Assembly: GCA_023430945.1 (NCBI GenBank)
Contig: JAEYYE010000343.1
Span: 1-5,950 of the forward strand
Direction of reading: 5' to 3'
Length of the DNA: 5,950 bases
DNA from: Bacteroidota bacterium
GTDB taxonomy: Bacteria > Bacteroidota > Bacteroidia > Flavobacteriales_F > PHOS-HE28
The notes beneath the pieces were generated by a model, which did no database searches, had not been told where the DNA came from, and saw only the letters and a list, made by a program, of their open reading frames with translations. A program made the translations under genes and the position numbers. Shown one piece after another: positions 1-5,950 of the stretch (its first letter is position 1; every line of letters begins with the position of its first letter).

Positions 1-2
1 GT

Positions 3-917
3 ACCTACCTGATCGGCGCGACCATGTTGTTGTTCGGTATTTCAACCTTGATCGGGAAGGATCGGGATCGGATCGACATGATCATTTGCAGCGTCGCTTT
101 CCTGTATGTCGGAGGATCGAGCGAGCCACTGGCCGTGTTCGTGCTTGCGGTACTTCTTCTGTTGATGCCGATCCGCGGATCCCGAACGGGCCTTCAATTG
201 CGAATGCTGTCGATCGCCTTCATCAGCTGCCTGACCGGCTTTGCGATCCTTTATTCCGCCGAAGGGAATTTCAAGCGTGCGAGCCAATTCCAGGATATTG
301 GTATTGTTCATGCGGCCCTGTTGAACGTGAAGATGTCCGCATTGATCATCCTGAGGAAACTTCCTTCAGTGTTGCCGAACATTCTTCTTTTCTCCGTTCC
401 GATCGGGCTCCAGCTTGCGGATCGGCCATGCTTTCCATCCGATCGAAGAAAAGTGTGGCAACAGATCCTTTTGATCCTAACGGCATTCTTCACTTCGGTC
501 TATTTCTTCCAGCTGCCGATAACATTTGCGACACAGGATGTGGGTGCCGGCCGCACGTTGTTCCCGATCACCTTCCTTGCCTTGATCGCTTCTGCGGCAA
601 TATTTCTTCAACTTCTGCCGCTCGTCGATCGTTGGCGGACAACGTTGAACAGGATCGCTTTGGCTGGTGCGATCATACTGAATGGTCACACGCTCTTCGA
701 ACAACTGAACGTCCTTCCGGCGTATGCGGCAGCGTATGATCAAAGAATACGCCTGCTGGAAGGATCGAAGGACATCACAGGTACCATCGTTCTCGAGCCA
801 CTGCCGCCTTCAGGCCTGTTGCTTTCCGCCGAGATCAGCACCGATCCGCAGCATTTCTCCAACCAGCACCTGCGATCGGGACTTGGTTTGAGGGCACAGG
901 TGAAAAAGGCCGAATGA
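3..917 (+). CDS. Polytopic membrane protein, 5'-truncated by the window edge; possibly DUF6056-like
   Basis: The reading frame is open from base 3 (T-Y-L-I-G-A-T before the ATG at 24), so the true start most likely lies upstream and 304 C-terminal residues are visible. Numbering from the ATG at 24, hydrophobic stretches at roughly 1-10, 19-50, 62-80, 103-130, 146-166, 175-205 and 209-225 indicate a multi-pass inner-membrane protein. The last 60 or so residues are hydrophilic. Two short motifs, GGSSEP (30-35) just before a membrane segment and SAEGNFKR (78-85) after another, recall the 'GGSSE...' and 'APGN..R' motifs I associate with DUF6056-type membrane proteins, which are glycosyltransferase-like in topology. 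That match is from memory and is weak: the proline of APGN is Glu here. No catalytic function can be assigned. The gene ends 79 bp before the symporter on the same strand, so co-transcription is possible. The TGA stop is embedded in a GATC palindrome. Confidence 0.82.
   Translation, partial: TYLIGATMLLFGISTLIGKDRDRIDMIICSVAFLYVGGSSEPLAVFVLAVLLLLMPIRGSRTGLQLRMLSIAFISCLTGFAILYSAEGNFKRASQFQDIGIVHAALLNVKMSALIILRKLPSVLPNILLFSVPIGLQLADRPCFPSDRRKVWQQILLILTAFFTSVYFFQLPITFATQDVGAGRTLFPITFLALIASAAIFLQLLPLVDRWRTTLNRIALAGAIILNGHTLFEQLNVLPAYAAAYDQRIRLLEGSKDITGTIVLEPLPPSGLLLSAEISTDPQHFSNQHLRSGLGLRAQVKKAE
50..84. repeat. Dense GATC cluster (five GATC in 35 bp)
   Basis: GATC starts at 50, 60, 66, 71 and 80, several as GATCGG or GATCGAC. 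The cluster lies inside the coding region of the first membrane protein and encodes a charged loop (IGKDRDRIDM) that is followed by a hydrophobic segment. It is an extreme local example of the window-wide GATC excess rather than a discrete repeat element. Confidence 0.6.
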
Positions 918-935
918 TCGATCAACGATCGATCA
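915..935. repeat. Tandem GATCGATCA repeat with 10-bp palindrome at the stop codon
   Basis: GATCGATCA occurs at 916-924 and again at 927-935, an 11-bp period, giving four GATC sites in 19 bp. Bases 915-924 (TGATCGATCA) are a perfect palindrome that includes the TGA stop of the upstream gene. A further GATC lies at 946 and another at 992, just before the symporter ATG. No T-run follows, so it does not look like a rho-independent terminator. A protein-binding or methylation cluster is conceivable but unproven. Confidence 0.6.
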
Positions 936-996
936 GCGATAACAAGATCACCGCGTTCCACGTGCACACCGCTCCGGCGGATTTCCTTTACGATCG

Positions 997-2469
997 ATGT
1001 CATACGGACTGATCATCTCTGTGATCGCTGCCTACTTCGGGCTGCTTTTCGTCATCTCCTATTTCACTTCGAAGAATGCAGGCAATAGCGCGTTCTTCCT
1101 TGGTGAACGCAAGTCGCCGTGGTACGTGATCGCCTTCGGGATGATCGGTGCATCGCTAAGCGGTGTCACATTCATCAGCGTGCCCGGCATGGTGGCCAAC
1201 GATCAGTTCAGTTACATGCAGATGGTGCTCGGATATCTGCCTGGATACGCAGTGATCGCGTTCGTGTTGATGCCTTTGTATTACCGGCTCCAGCTCACTT
1301 CGATCTATGGATATCTCGGCCAGCGATTCGGGCCATCGAGCTATCTCACCGGCGCATGGTTCTTCCTTCTTTCACGCAGCCTCGGATCGGCGGCGAGGCT
1401 CTATCTGGTGGCGATCGTACTGCAATACATGATCTTCGATCACATCGGCGTGCCGTTCGTGGTGAGCGTGGTGATCACGATCCTGCTGATCTGGTCGTAC
1501 ACGCATCGCGGCGGTATGCGCACGATCATCTGGACGGATACGTTGCAGACGCTTTTCATGCTGATCGCCGTGACCGGAACGATCGTGGTGCTTGGCCAGA
1601 AACTCGGTTGGGACCTTATGCAAACCATCGCAGAAGTGAAGGCGAGCGATCTTTCGCGCGTGTTCTTCTTCGATGACCCGAAACCCGGAACGTTCTTCTG
1701 GAAGCAATTCCTGGGTGGTATGTTCATCGCGATCGCCATGACGGGTCTCGATCAGGACATGATGCAGAAGAATCTCAGCTGCCGTAACATCAAGGAAGCC
1801 CAGATGAACATGGTCTCGTTCAGCATCGTGCTGGTGGGCGTGAACATGCTTTTCCTCACGCTTGGTGCTCTGATCTATCTATACATCGATCACGCGGGGA
1901 TCCAACTGCCGCCTCGCGCCGATGAAGTTTACCCGATGATCGCAACGGACGGACATCTTCCGATCGCGGTGGGCTTGCTGTTCGTACTTGGGTTGATCGC
2001 AGCGGCTTATTCCAGTGCGGACAGTGCACTTGCAGCGCTGACAACTTCCGTCTGTGTGGATCTTCTGAAGATAGAAAAGCGGCCAGAGGCCGAAAGGGTG
2101 CCTTTGCGCAAGCGTGTACACGTGATCATGAGCGTGGTAATGGTGCTGCTGATCCTCGTGTTCAAGGCGTTGAACGATGAAAGCGTGATCAAGACCGTCT
2201 TCATTGTCGCCGGATACACGTACGGGCCGTTGCTCGGCCTTTTCGCATTCGGCATGATCACGCGTTTTTCCGTACGCGATCGCTGGGTTCCGGTCGTAGC
2301 GATCCTTTCACCGATCGTCACCTTCATCCTGGATCGGAATTCGGAGATGCTTTTCGGCGGATACCGTTTCGGCTTTGAGCTACTGCTTGTGAACGGAGCG
2401 CTTACCTTCCTCGGATCGCTTTTGCTTGCGAGGAAACGTTCCGATCGCGAACGGGTTCAGCCTTTATGA
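997..2469 (+). CDS. Sodium:solute symporter family (SSS/SLC5-like) transporter
   Basis: This 490-residue protein is complete and has about 13 predicted membrane segments, the usual size and topology of the SSS family (LeuT fold). These proteins couple inward Na+ flow to uptake of a sugar, amino acid, vitamin or anion across the inner membrane. Family signatures are the interrupted first core helix, SLSGVTFISVPG (53-64); TGLDQDMMQK (249-258); and SSADSALAALTTSVCVDL (339-356). By alignment from memory, Ser339 and Ser340 correspond to the paired serines (364/365) of the Na2 site in vSGLT, so sodium dependence is likely intact. The substrate cannot be read from sequence. The ATG at 997 is chosen because the N-terminus then begins at the first membrane helix; no Shine-Dalgarno sequence precedes it. 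It follows the first gene after 79 bp and its TGA converges on the J-domain gene with 5 bp between stop codons. There is no sign of frameshift or truncation. Confidence 0.95.
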   Translation: MSYGLIISVIAAYFGLLFVISYFTSKNAGNSAFFLGERKSPWYVIAFGMIGASLSGVTFISVPGMVANDQFSYMQMVLGYLPGYAVIAFVLMPLYYRLQLTSIYGYLGQRFGPSSYLTGAWFFLLSRSLGSAARLYLVAIVLQYMIFDHIGVPFVVSVVITILLIWSYTHRGGMRTIIWTDTLQTLFMLIAVTGTIVVLGQKLGWDLMQTIAEVKASDLSRVFFFDDPKPGTFFWKQFLGGMFIAIAMTGLDQDMMQKNLSCRNIKEAQMNMVSFSIVLVGVNMLFLTLGALIYLYIDHAGIQLPPRADEVYPMIATDGHLPIAVGLLFVLGLIAAAYSSADSALAALTTSVCVDLLKIEKRPEAERVPLRKRVHVIMSVVMVLLILVFKALNDESVIKTVFIVAGYTYGPLLGLFAFGMITRFSVRDRWVPVVAILSPIVTFILDRNSEMLFGGYRFGFELLLVNGALTFLGSLLLARKRSDRERVQPL

Positions 2470-2474
2470 TCCGA

Positions 2475-2999
2475 TCACACGTGCGATCGTCCCGCGTGTG
2501 GCTTCAATCCTTGTAGACTATCCGGGAGAACCGCCAAGCCCAGCACGGTGAAGATCAGCGTGGAGAAAGGCCAGCCATGGAATACGATCCCGATCAGGAT
2601 GCCGCTCACCAGCGCCAACCCGAAGAGGAGTCCGGTGAGGTGAAGTCCGGCGAAGGCTGCGCGATCCACTTTGCTGGGCGGTGACTGCGGATGAGCGAAC
2701 TCCTCCACCGTCTTTTTCGATCGCCAATGATGACCGTATTTCCGGGCCTGGAACTGTTCCTGTTTCACTTCGGCCGCAAGCCGGTAGAATTTCAGCCGGT
2801 GATCATAGATCGGCCGTTCGAACGGATCGCTCAAGATGCGATAGGCTTCATGCACGGCACGAAATGCGGTTGCCGCGCGCGGCGAAGGGTTCACATCGGG
2901 ATGGCAATTCTTCACACGCTCGCGGTAGGCGCGCTTGATCTGCGCAAGCGTTGCATCGGGCGTGATGCCCAGCAGTTTGTAATGATCGTACCGTAACAT
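2475..2999 (-). CDS. Membrane-anchored J-domain (DnaJ-like) protein
   Basis: This is a 174-residue protein. Residues 4-67 form a J domain: DHYKLLGITPDATLAQIKRAY starts helices I and II, the essential HPD tripeptide is at 33-35, and AYRILSDPFERPIYD closes helix III/IV. J domains stimulate the ATPase of an Hsp70 (DnaK). There is no Gly/Phe region, zinc finger or client-binding domain, so it is a type III (class C) J protein rather than DnaJ itself. A basic linker (about 69-113) is followed by two hydrophobic helices, about 116-139 and 142-160, likely a membrane hairpin that leaves the J domain in the cytoplasm. The start is supported by the position of the J domain and by a GAAGGAG Shine-Dalgarno 4 nt upstream. 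It is divergent from the secreted-protein gene and convergent with the symporter. Its client or partner at the membrane is unknown. Confidence 0.93.
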   Translation of the reverse strand: MLRYDHYKLLGITPDATLAQIKRAYRERVKNCHPDVNPSPRAATAFRAVHEAYRILSDPFERPIYDHRLKFYRLAAEVKQEQFQARKYGHHWRSKKTVEEFAHPQSPPSKVDRAAFAGLHLTGLLFGLALVSGILIGIVFHGWPFSTLIFTVLGLAVLPDSLQGLKPHAGRSHV

Positions 3000-3071
3000 T
3001 CCGCTCCTTCTTCACAACGGCGCCAGATCGCATTTATGCATTCCTGCCAGCGTCTGTATCTTACCAGTAGG
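3000..3071. promoter_or_regulatory. Divergent spacer, presumed to hold promoters for the flanking genes
   Basis: These 72 bp separate the starts of the minus-strand J-domain gene and the plus-strand secreted-protein gene, so at least one promoter is expected here or just inside a neighbour. I searched both strands for the Bacteroidota pattern (TTTG near -33, TAnnTTTG near -7) and found no convincing match. TATCTTAC at 3057-3064 is only partial. A GCAT-TT-ATGC inverted repeat lies at 3030-3039. The assignment rests on gene orientation, not on a recognised motif. Confidence 0.35.
3004..3010 (-). promoter_or_regulatory. Shine-Dalgarno site of the J-domain gene
   Basis: On the minus strand GAAGGAG precedes CGGA and then the ATG at 2999. 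The match to the anti-SD is strong, with a rather short 4-nt spacer. It is the only clear Shine-Dalgarno site among the gene starts visible in this window, which fits a lineage where SD use is sparse, and it fixes the start of this gene. Confidence 0.7.
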
Positions 3072-4454
3072 ATGACGCAGATCGGCCGCATCATACTGGT
3101 CTTCTCCGCTCTTCTCCTATACAAGACGGGGTGGGGACAGGGAGGGTTGCCGCCGATCGTGTTAAAAGATCGCTCCACCGGAAGGCCGATCGAAAAAGTG
3201 CATCTGCGCGATCCTTCAAGCCACATGATCTGGATCTCCGATCAAGAAGGAAAGGTGTTCCTTGATGGCGTACGTTTTCCGGTGAAGCTGATCGCTTCGC
3301 ATGTTGCGTTCGAAGAACTTCAAATCGAGATGACGGGTCATGAATTCGTAAATGGATCTTTCGTGATCCTGCTTGACCCGCGCATGGTCATGCTCGATCC
3401 GATCGAGATCACAACGCCGGGGCCGCAGATCGTCCATCAACCCGCCGATCTGCACGTTGGCGCTTATCATATCAATGACGATGGCGTGTGGGTGCTGGTC
3501 TATGAGCGATCGCAGCTCTGGCATCGCGAGCAGAACGCTGGCGAACAAGTTCTGCGTGGCGCAAGGCTTCATCTTCTCGACACGCTTTTCAGGCAGATCG
3601 CTTCGGCCTATTTTGAAAGCGATGTGAAGGCGCTGCATCATGATCATCTTCAGCGAACGATCGTCGAAACGAGATCTGATGCTTACGTCGCCGAGCGCTA
3701 CACTGATCGGATCAAGCTCACGAGGATCGATCTTCCTGCATTGCGTTCATTGCTTCAATGGAAAGCCGCGATCGCAGGCCATTTGATCGGAAGCGATCAG
3801 GAGGAATCTTATCCTGCTTTCAGCTACATCGCATTGGATACGATCACACTGGAAACTCGTTCGATCTGCACCGTTGAAGACCGGCACCTGATGCAGCTTT
3901 TCCGAAGCCAGTACAAATACATGAGCGGCCGGGATAAAGTGATCGCCATGGACCTGGAACTGCAGACGGGCATCGATCGCGAGATCTATGCGGGATATAT
4001 GACCGGCTTCCACAACGATCTCTACTACCGCGTGCCGTATGCGCCGCTGTTCCTGGTGGAGGATACGATCTGCGTTTTCGATCATTACAGCGAAAAGATC
4101 AGGCGTTTCGATCGAAAGCTCTGGCCGATGGATGAAGTTCCGATCGCACATCACACCGATCGCACCTGGCGGAATGAACTCCTGCAAGATCCGGTCACGG
4201 AGCGGATCTATTCGATCCATCAACGCAACAGCCGGATCTGGCTTAAGGAGATCGATCCAACGACAGGAAAAAGCAGCGATCCATTCACGCTCCATCATCC
4301 GTTCCCGGAGGAAGTGAAAGTCCACGATGGCCATGTCTGGTACGTGCATCGCACCAGTAGATCGCTCCAGGAACGAACGCTCTATCGCGAAAAATTGCCG
4401 GATCGAGCATTCAGTCGAAATTCACGCAACACGATCGTCTCCGTTGGGGAGTAG
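3072..4454 (+). CDS. Secreted protein with carboxypeptidase-regulatory-like domain and uncharacterised C-terminal region
   Basis: I choose the ATG at 3072 (460 residues) over the ATG at 3036. It gives a clean signal peptide: Arg6, hydrophobic core 7-17, and likely signal peptidase I cleavage at GWG/Q (22/23). The earlier start would add 12 unrelated residues. Residues about 28-114 resemble the carboxypeptidase-regulatory-like beta-sandwich common at the N-terminus of Bacteroidota outer-membrane receptors: 'VLKDRSTGRPIEKVHLRD', 'SDQEGKVFL', 'VILLDPRMVMLDPIEIT'. No TonB plug or barrel follows. Instead about 345 residues contain recurring short strand-like units (GVWVLVYE near 140, plus LFLVEDTICVFDHY, ERIYSIHQRNSRIWLKEID and VKVHDGHVWYVH), which suggests a beta-propeller, although blades are not regular by eye. 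There is no lipobox and no obvious C-terminal sorting domain, so a periplasmic location is most likely. Its function is unknown. The 3' end overlaps the bestrophin gene by 33 bp in antisense. Confidence 0.87.
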   Translation: MTQIGRIILVFSALLLYKTGWGQGGLPPIVLKDRSTGRPIEKVHLRDPSSHMIWISDQEGKVFLDGVRFPVKLIASHVAFEELQIEMTGHEFVNGSFVILLDPRMVMLDPIEITTPGPQIVHQPADLHVGAYHINDDGVWVLVYERSQLWHREQNAGEQVLRGARLHLLDTLFRQIASAYFESDVKALHHDHLQRTIVETRSDAYVAERYTDRIKLTRIDLPALRSLLQWKAAIAGHLIGSDQEESYPAFSYIALDTITLETRSICTVEDRHLMQLFRSQYKYMSGRDKVIAMDLELQTGIDREIYAGYMTGFHNDLYYRVPYAPLFLVEDTICVFDHYSEKIRRFDRKLWPMDEVPIAHHTDRTWRNELLQDPVTERIYSIHQRNSRIWLKEIDPTTGKSSDPFTLHHPFPEEVKVHDGHVWYVHRTSRSLQERTLYREKLPDRAFSRNSRNTIVSVGE

Positions 4455-5321
4455 TTCGTTCACGTTGCGTTCGATGATCTTTGAAAGACGCCCGGTCGGC
4501 AGATCATTGGCGTCGATACCGAATGGATCTTCGATCTCCTCGGCGATCAGCTCCAGGCTTGCCATCACATAGAAGATGAACATCACCACCGGAACAGCGA
4601 TGTAGCCGAGTGAAAAGGCGAATCCGAAGGGCAGCGTGAACACATAGATCACGATGAATTTCTTCAGGAAACTGCTGTAGGAATACGGGATCGGCGTGTT
4701 CTTGATGCGCTCGCATGCACCGCAGATATCGAGGAACTGCACCAGATCGCTGTTGAGCGTGATCATCTGCTCGCCGCTGATCGTTCCGTTCCTGTAAAGT
4801 TCCTGGATCCTCCGCTGCATCTTTTCCGCGATCTGCGCGGGAACATGCTTGCTCCGATCGAAATCCGGGATCTCCGGATGTGGTGCCTGATCGAGCGCGA
4901 GCCTTGTCTTCTCCAGTTGCAGATGCTGGGTGAGCTCATGGGCGAAAAGCCCGATGATGCTTGCGAAAAATCGCCGGACGTTCCTGTCCTCCGCAGGCAT
5001 GAACGTATCGATCTTGATCGCAAGGTTCCTGCTCACGTTCACCAATTGTCCCCACAATTTGCGGCCTTCCCACCAGCGATCGTAGGCCGTATTCGTGCGA
5101 AAGACGAGCAGCATGCTGATCGCGAAACCGAGCAGACTGTGCATCACCGGAAGGTTCTTCACACGTTCGGTCTGCGAGATCTGCAGGTATTTGAATTCGA
5201 GGAAAGCCACGGCGAACGTGAATATGCCGATGAGGATCAGCCACGGGAACAATTTGCGGAACGTATCCGCTTTGTGGATCGCAAGTGCCTTGATCCAGTT
5301 GCCCGGTTCGTACGTGATCAT
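4422..5321 (-). CDS. Bestrophin family (UPF0187) membrane channel protein
   Basis: This 299-residue protein matches the full length of prokaryotic bestrophins, homopentameric ion channels of the inner membrane (the Klebsiella homologue KpBest has been studied structurally). The family pattern runs throughout. The N-terminus MITYEPGNWIKALAIHKADT is typical. The first hydrophobic pair is at about 25-45 and 59-75. The conserved block FRTNTAYDRWWEGRKLWGQL spans 74-93, and CERIKNTPIPYSYSSFLKK spans 203-221. The second hydrophobic pair is at about 222-258. The acidic tail EEIEDPFGIDANDLP (261-275) corresponds to the calcium-clasp or conserved C-terminal segment of the family. Ion selectivity (cation in KpBest, anion in animals) cannot be decided by eye. 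The start codon follows the stop of the upstream dehydrogenase gene by 4 nt and has no Shine-Dalgarno, so it is probably translated by coupling. The C-terminal codons overlap the end of the convergent secreted-protein gene. Confidence 0.95.
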   Translation of the reverse strand: MITYEPGNWIKALAIHKADTFRKLFPWLILIGIFTFAVAFLEFKYLQISQTERVKNLPVMHSLLGFAISMLLVFRTNTAYDRWWEGRKLWGQLVNVSRNLAIKIDTFMPAEDRNVRRFFASIIGLFAHELTQHLQLEKTRLALDQAPHPEIPDFDRSKHVPAQIAEKMQRRIQELYRNGTISGEQMITLNSDLVQFLDICGACERIKNTPIPYSYSSFLKKFIVIYVFTLPFGFAFSLGYIAVPVVMFIFYVMASLELIAEEIEDPFGIDANDLPTGRLSKIIERNVNELLPNGDDRVA

Positions 5322-5325
5322 GCAG

Positions 5326-5950
5326 CTACTCGAAATGTTTCGCCAGCATCCGCTCGAACATCCGGCCGGGCAACAGCTTCTTCACGAGCACGCTCAGCTT
5401 CTGTTTTCCTTCCGCGACATGATACACCGATCGCGGTGCCGGATCGGAAATGATCTTCGCGATCGCGCGGGCAAGTTCATCGGGGTCGCGGCTGTTACCA
5501 AGGCTTTGCTCAAGGATCTTCATCGCCTTTTCGTAATTGTTCGCGTACGCTTCGCCGATCTTTTCCGGCCGCAAACGCTTATTCCCGATGTTGGTGTTGA
5601 ATTCACCCGGTTGCACCGTAACCACCTTGATCCCAAAACTTGCGACCTCGATCGAAAGCGCTTCGCCGTAGCGATCCACTGCGGCTTTGGTGGCGCTGTA
5701 GAAACTGCGGTACGGCAGGCCGAAATTGGCGGCGATGCTGCTGATGTTGATGATCAGGCCGCTCTTCACCGATCGCATATGCGGAAGAACGGCACGGCAA
5801 ACACGGTGCATACCGATCACATTCGTATCGAAGAGTCGTGTGGCCATTTCGCTGGAAATGTCTTCGATCGGCCCCTGGATCCCATTGCCGGCGTTGTTGA
5901 TCAGCACATCGATCCGGCCTTCGCGGCGGATGACTTCCGCGATCGCATCG
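5326..5950 (-). CDS. Short-chain dehydrogenase/reductase (classical SDR), N-terminus beyond the window
   Basis: The frame is open to the window edge (AEVIRREGRIDVLINNAG precedes the visible core), so about 207 C-terminal residues are present. The first 50-80, including the TGxxxGIG nucleotide-binding loop, lie outside. The GTG at 5905-5907 is an internal valine, not the start. Classical SDR landmarks are present: NNAG (5887-5898), the structural/catalytic Asn in TNVIG (codon 5821-5823), catalytic Ser in INISS (codon 5737-5739), and YSATK with Tyr at 5698-5700 and Lys at 5686-5688. Next come the conserved 'VVTVQPGEFNT' segment and a C-terminal extension of basic and hydrophobic character (KLSVLVKKLLPGRMFERML). 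It is an NAD(P)(H)-dependent oxidoreductase with an intact visible catalytic triad. The substrate cannot be predicted. Its TAG is 4 nt before the bestrophin ATG, indicating an operon in the order SDR then bestrophin. Confidence 0.94.
   Translation of the reverse strand, partial: DAIAEVIRREGRIDVLINNAGNGIQGPIEDISSEMATRLFDTNVIGMHRVCRAVLPHMRSVKSGLIINISSIAANFGLPYRSFYSATKAAVDRYGEALSIEVASFGIKVVTVQPGEFNTNIGNKRLRPEKIGEAYANNYEKAMKILEQSLGNSRDPDELARAIAKIISDPAPRSVYHVAEGKQKLSVLVKKLLPGRMFERMLAKHFE

Noticed and set aside
86..739. 217-residue plus-strand open frame overlapping the first membrane protein
   Set aside because: Its translation is Arg/Ser/Pro-rich without family features and it overlaps a frame with clear membrane-protein character; it is a shadow of the GATC- and CG-rich coding strand.
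918..996. Promoter of the symporter gene
   Set aside because: No TAnnTTTG or -35/-10 like pair could be found in the 79 bp, so a promoter here is possible but unsupported.
2476..2500. Inverted repeat CACACG...CGTGTG as a terminator between the convergent genes
   Set aside because: The stem is only 6 bp with a 13-nt loop, no T-run follows on either strand, and it lies within the J-domain coding region.
3030..3039. GCAT-TT-ATGC inverted repeat as an operator
   Set aside because: Four-base arms are expected by chance; noted only as part of the divergent spacer.
3036..3071. Upstream ATG at 3036 as the start of the secreted-protein gene
   Set aside because: It would place 12 extra residues before a normal signal peptide; the ATG at 3072 gives a standard n-region and hydrophobic core.
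3747..4349. 200-residue minus-strand open frame inside the secreted-protein gene
   Set aside because: It lies antisense to a gene with signal peptide and domain signal; its translation is low in recognisable motifs and is explained by the complementary strand of the real frame.
4845..5453. 202-residue plus-strand open frame across the bestrophin and SDR genes
   Set aside because: It is antisense to two well-recognised families and its composition (many Arg, His, Glu) is typical of a shadow frame.
5905..5907. GTG as the start of the SDR gene
   Set aside because: The frame continues upstream with the conserved 'GRIDVLINNAG' sequence, so this is an internal valine and the gene runs past the window edge.

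Overview
The window is ordinary chromosomal DNA of about 53% GC (rough estimate), tightly packed, with six protein-coding genes (two cut by the window edges). I see no RNA genes, insertion sequences, CRISPR arrays or phage genes. The gene content suggests an uncultured, free-living member of the Bacteroidota, perhaps Flavobacteriales. The main pointers are a secreted protein with a carboxypeptidase-regulatory-like N-terminal domain and a '...GWG/Q' signal-peptide end, weak Shine-Dalgarno sites at most starts, and the family mix. This placement is an inference and is not proven by any marker gene here.

Layout. On the + strand, 3-917 is the 3' part of a polytopic membrane protein (possibly DUF6056-like), followed by a complete sodium:solute symporter (997-2469). 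Converging on it with a 5-bp gap, on the - strand, is a small membrane-anchored J-domain protein (2475-2999). From a short divergent spacer (3000-3071) a secreted or periplasmic protein reads rightward (3072-4454). It has a carboxypeptidase-regulatory-like domain followed by a long region of unknown function. Its 3' end overlaps by 33 bp the 3' end of a bestrophin-family channel gene on the - strand (4422-5321). Four bases upstream of the bestrophin start ends a short-chain dehydrogenase/reductase gene (5326 to beyond 5950, - strand), so these last two look like one operon.

The genes do not form an obvious pathway. There is a membrane-transport flavour (symporter, bestrophin channel, two further membrane proteins), but no shared substrate can be read from the sequence.

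The strongest signal is not a gene. The tetranucleotide GATC is hugely over-represented: I count about 175 copies by eye, one per 34 bp, against roughly 23 expected from base composition. The same-composition control GTAC occurs about 17 times. The excess covers both strands' genes, several codon phases and the intergenic spacers, and includes tandem and palindromic clusters. It looks like a genome-wide word bias comparable in spirit to the cyanobacterial HIP1 element, but with a shorter core.
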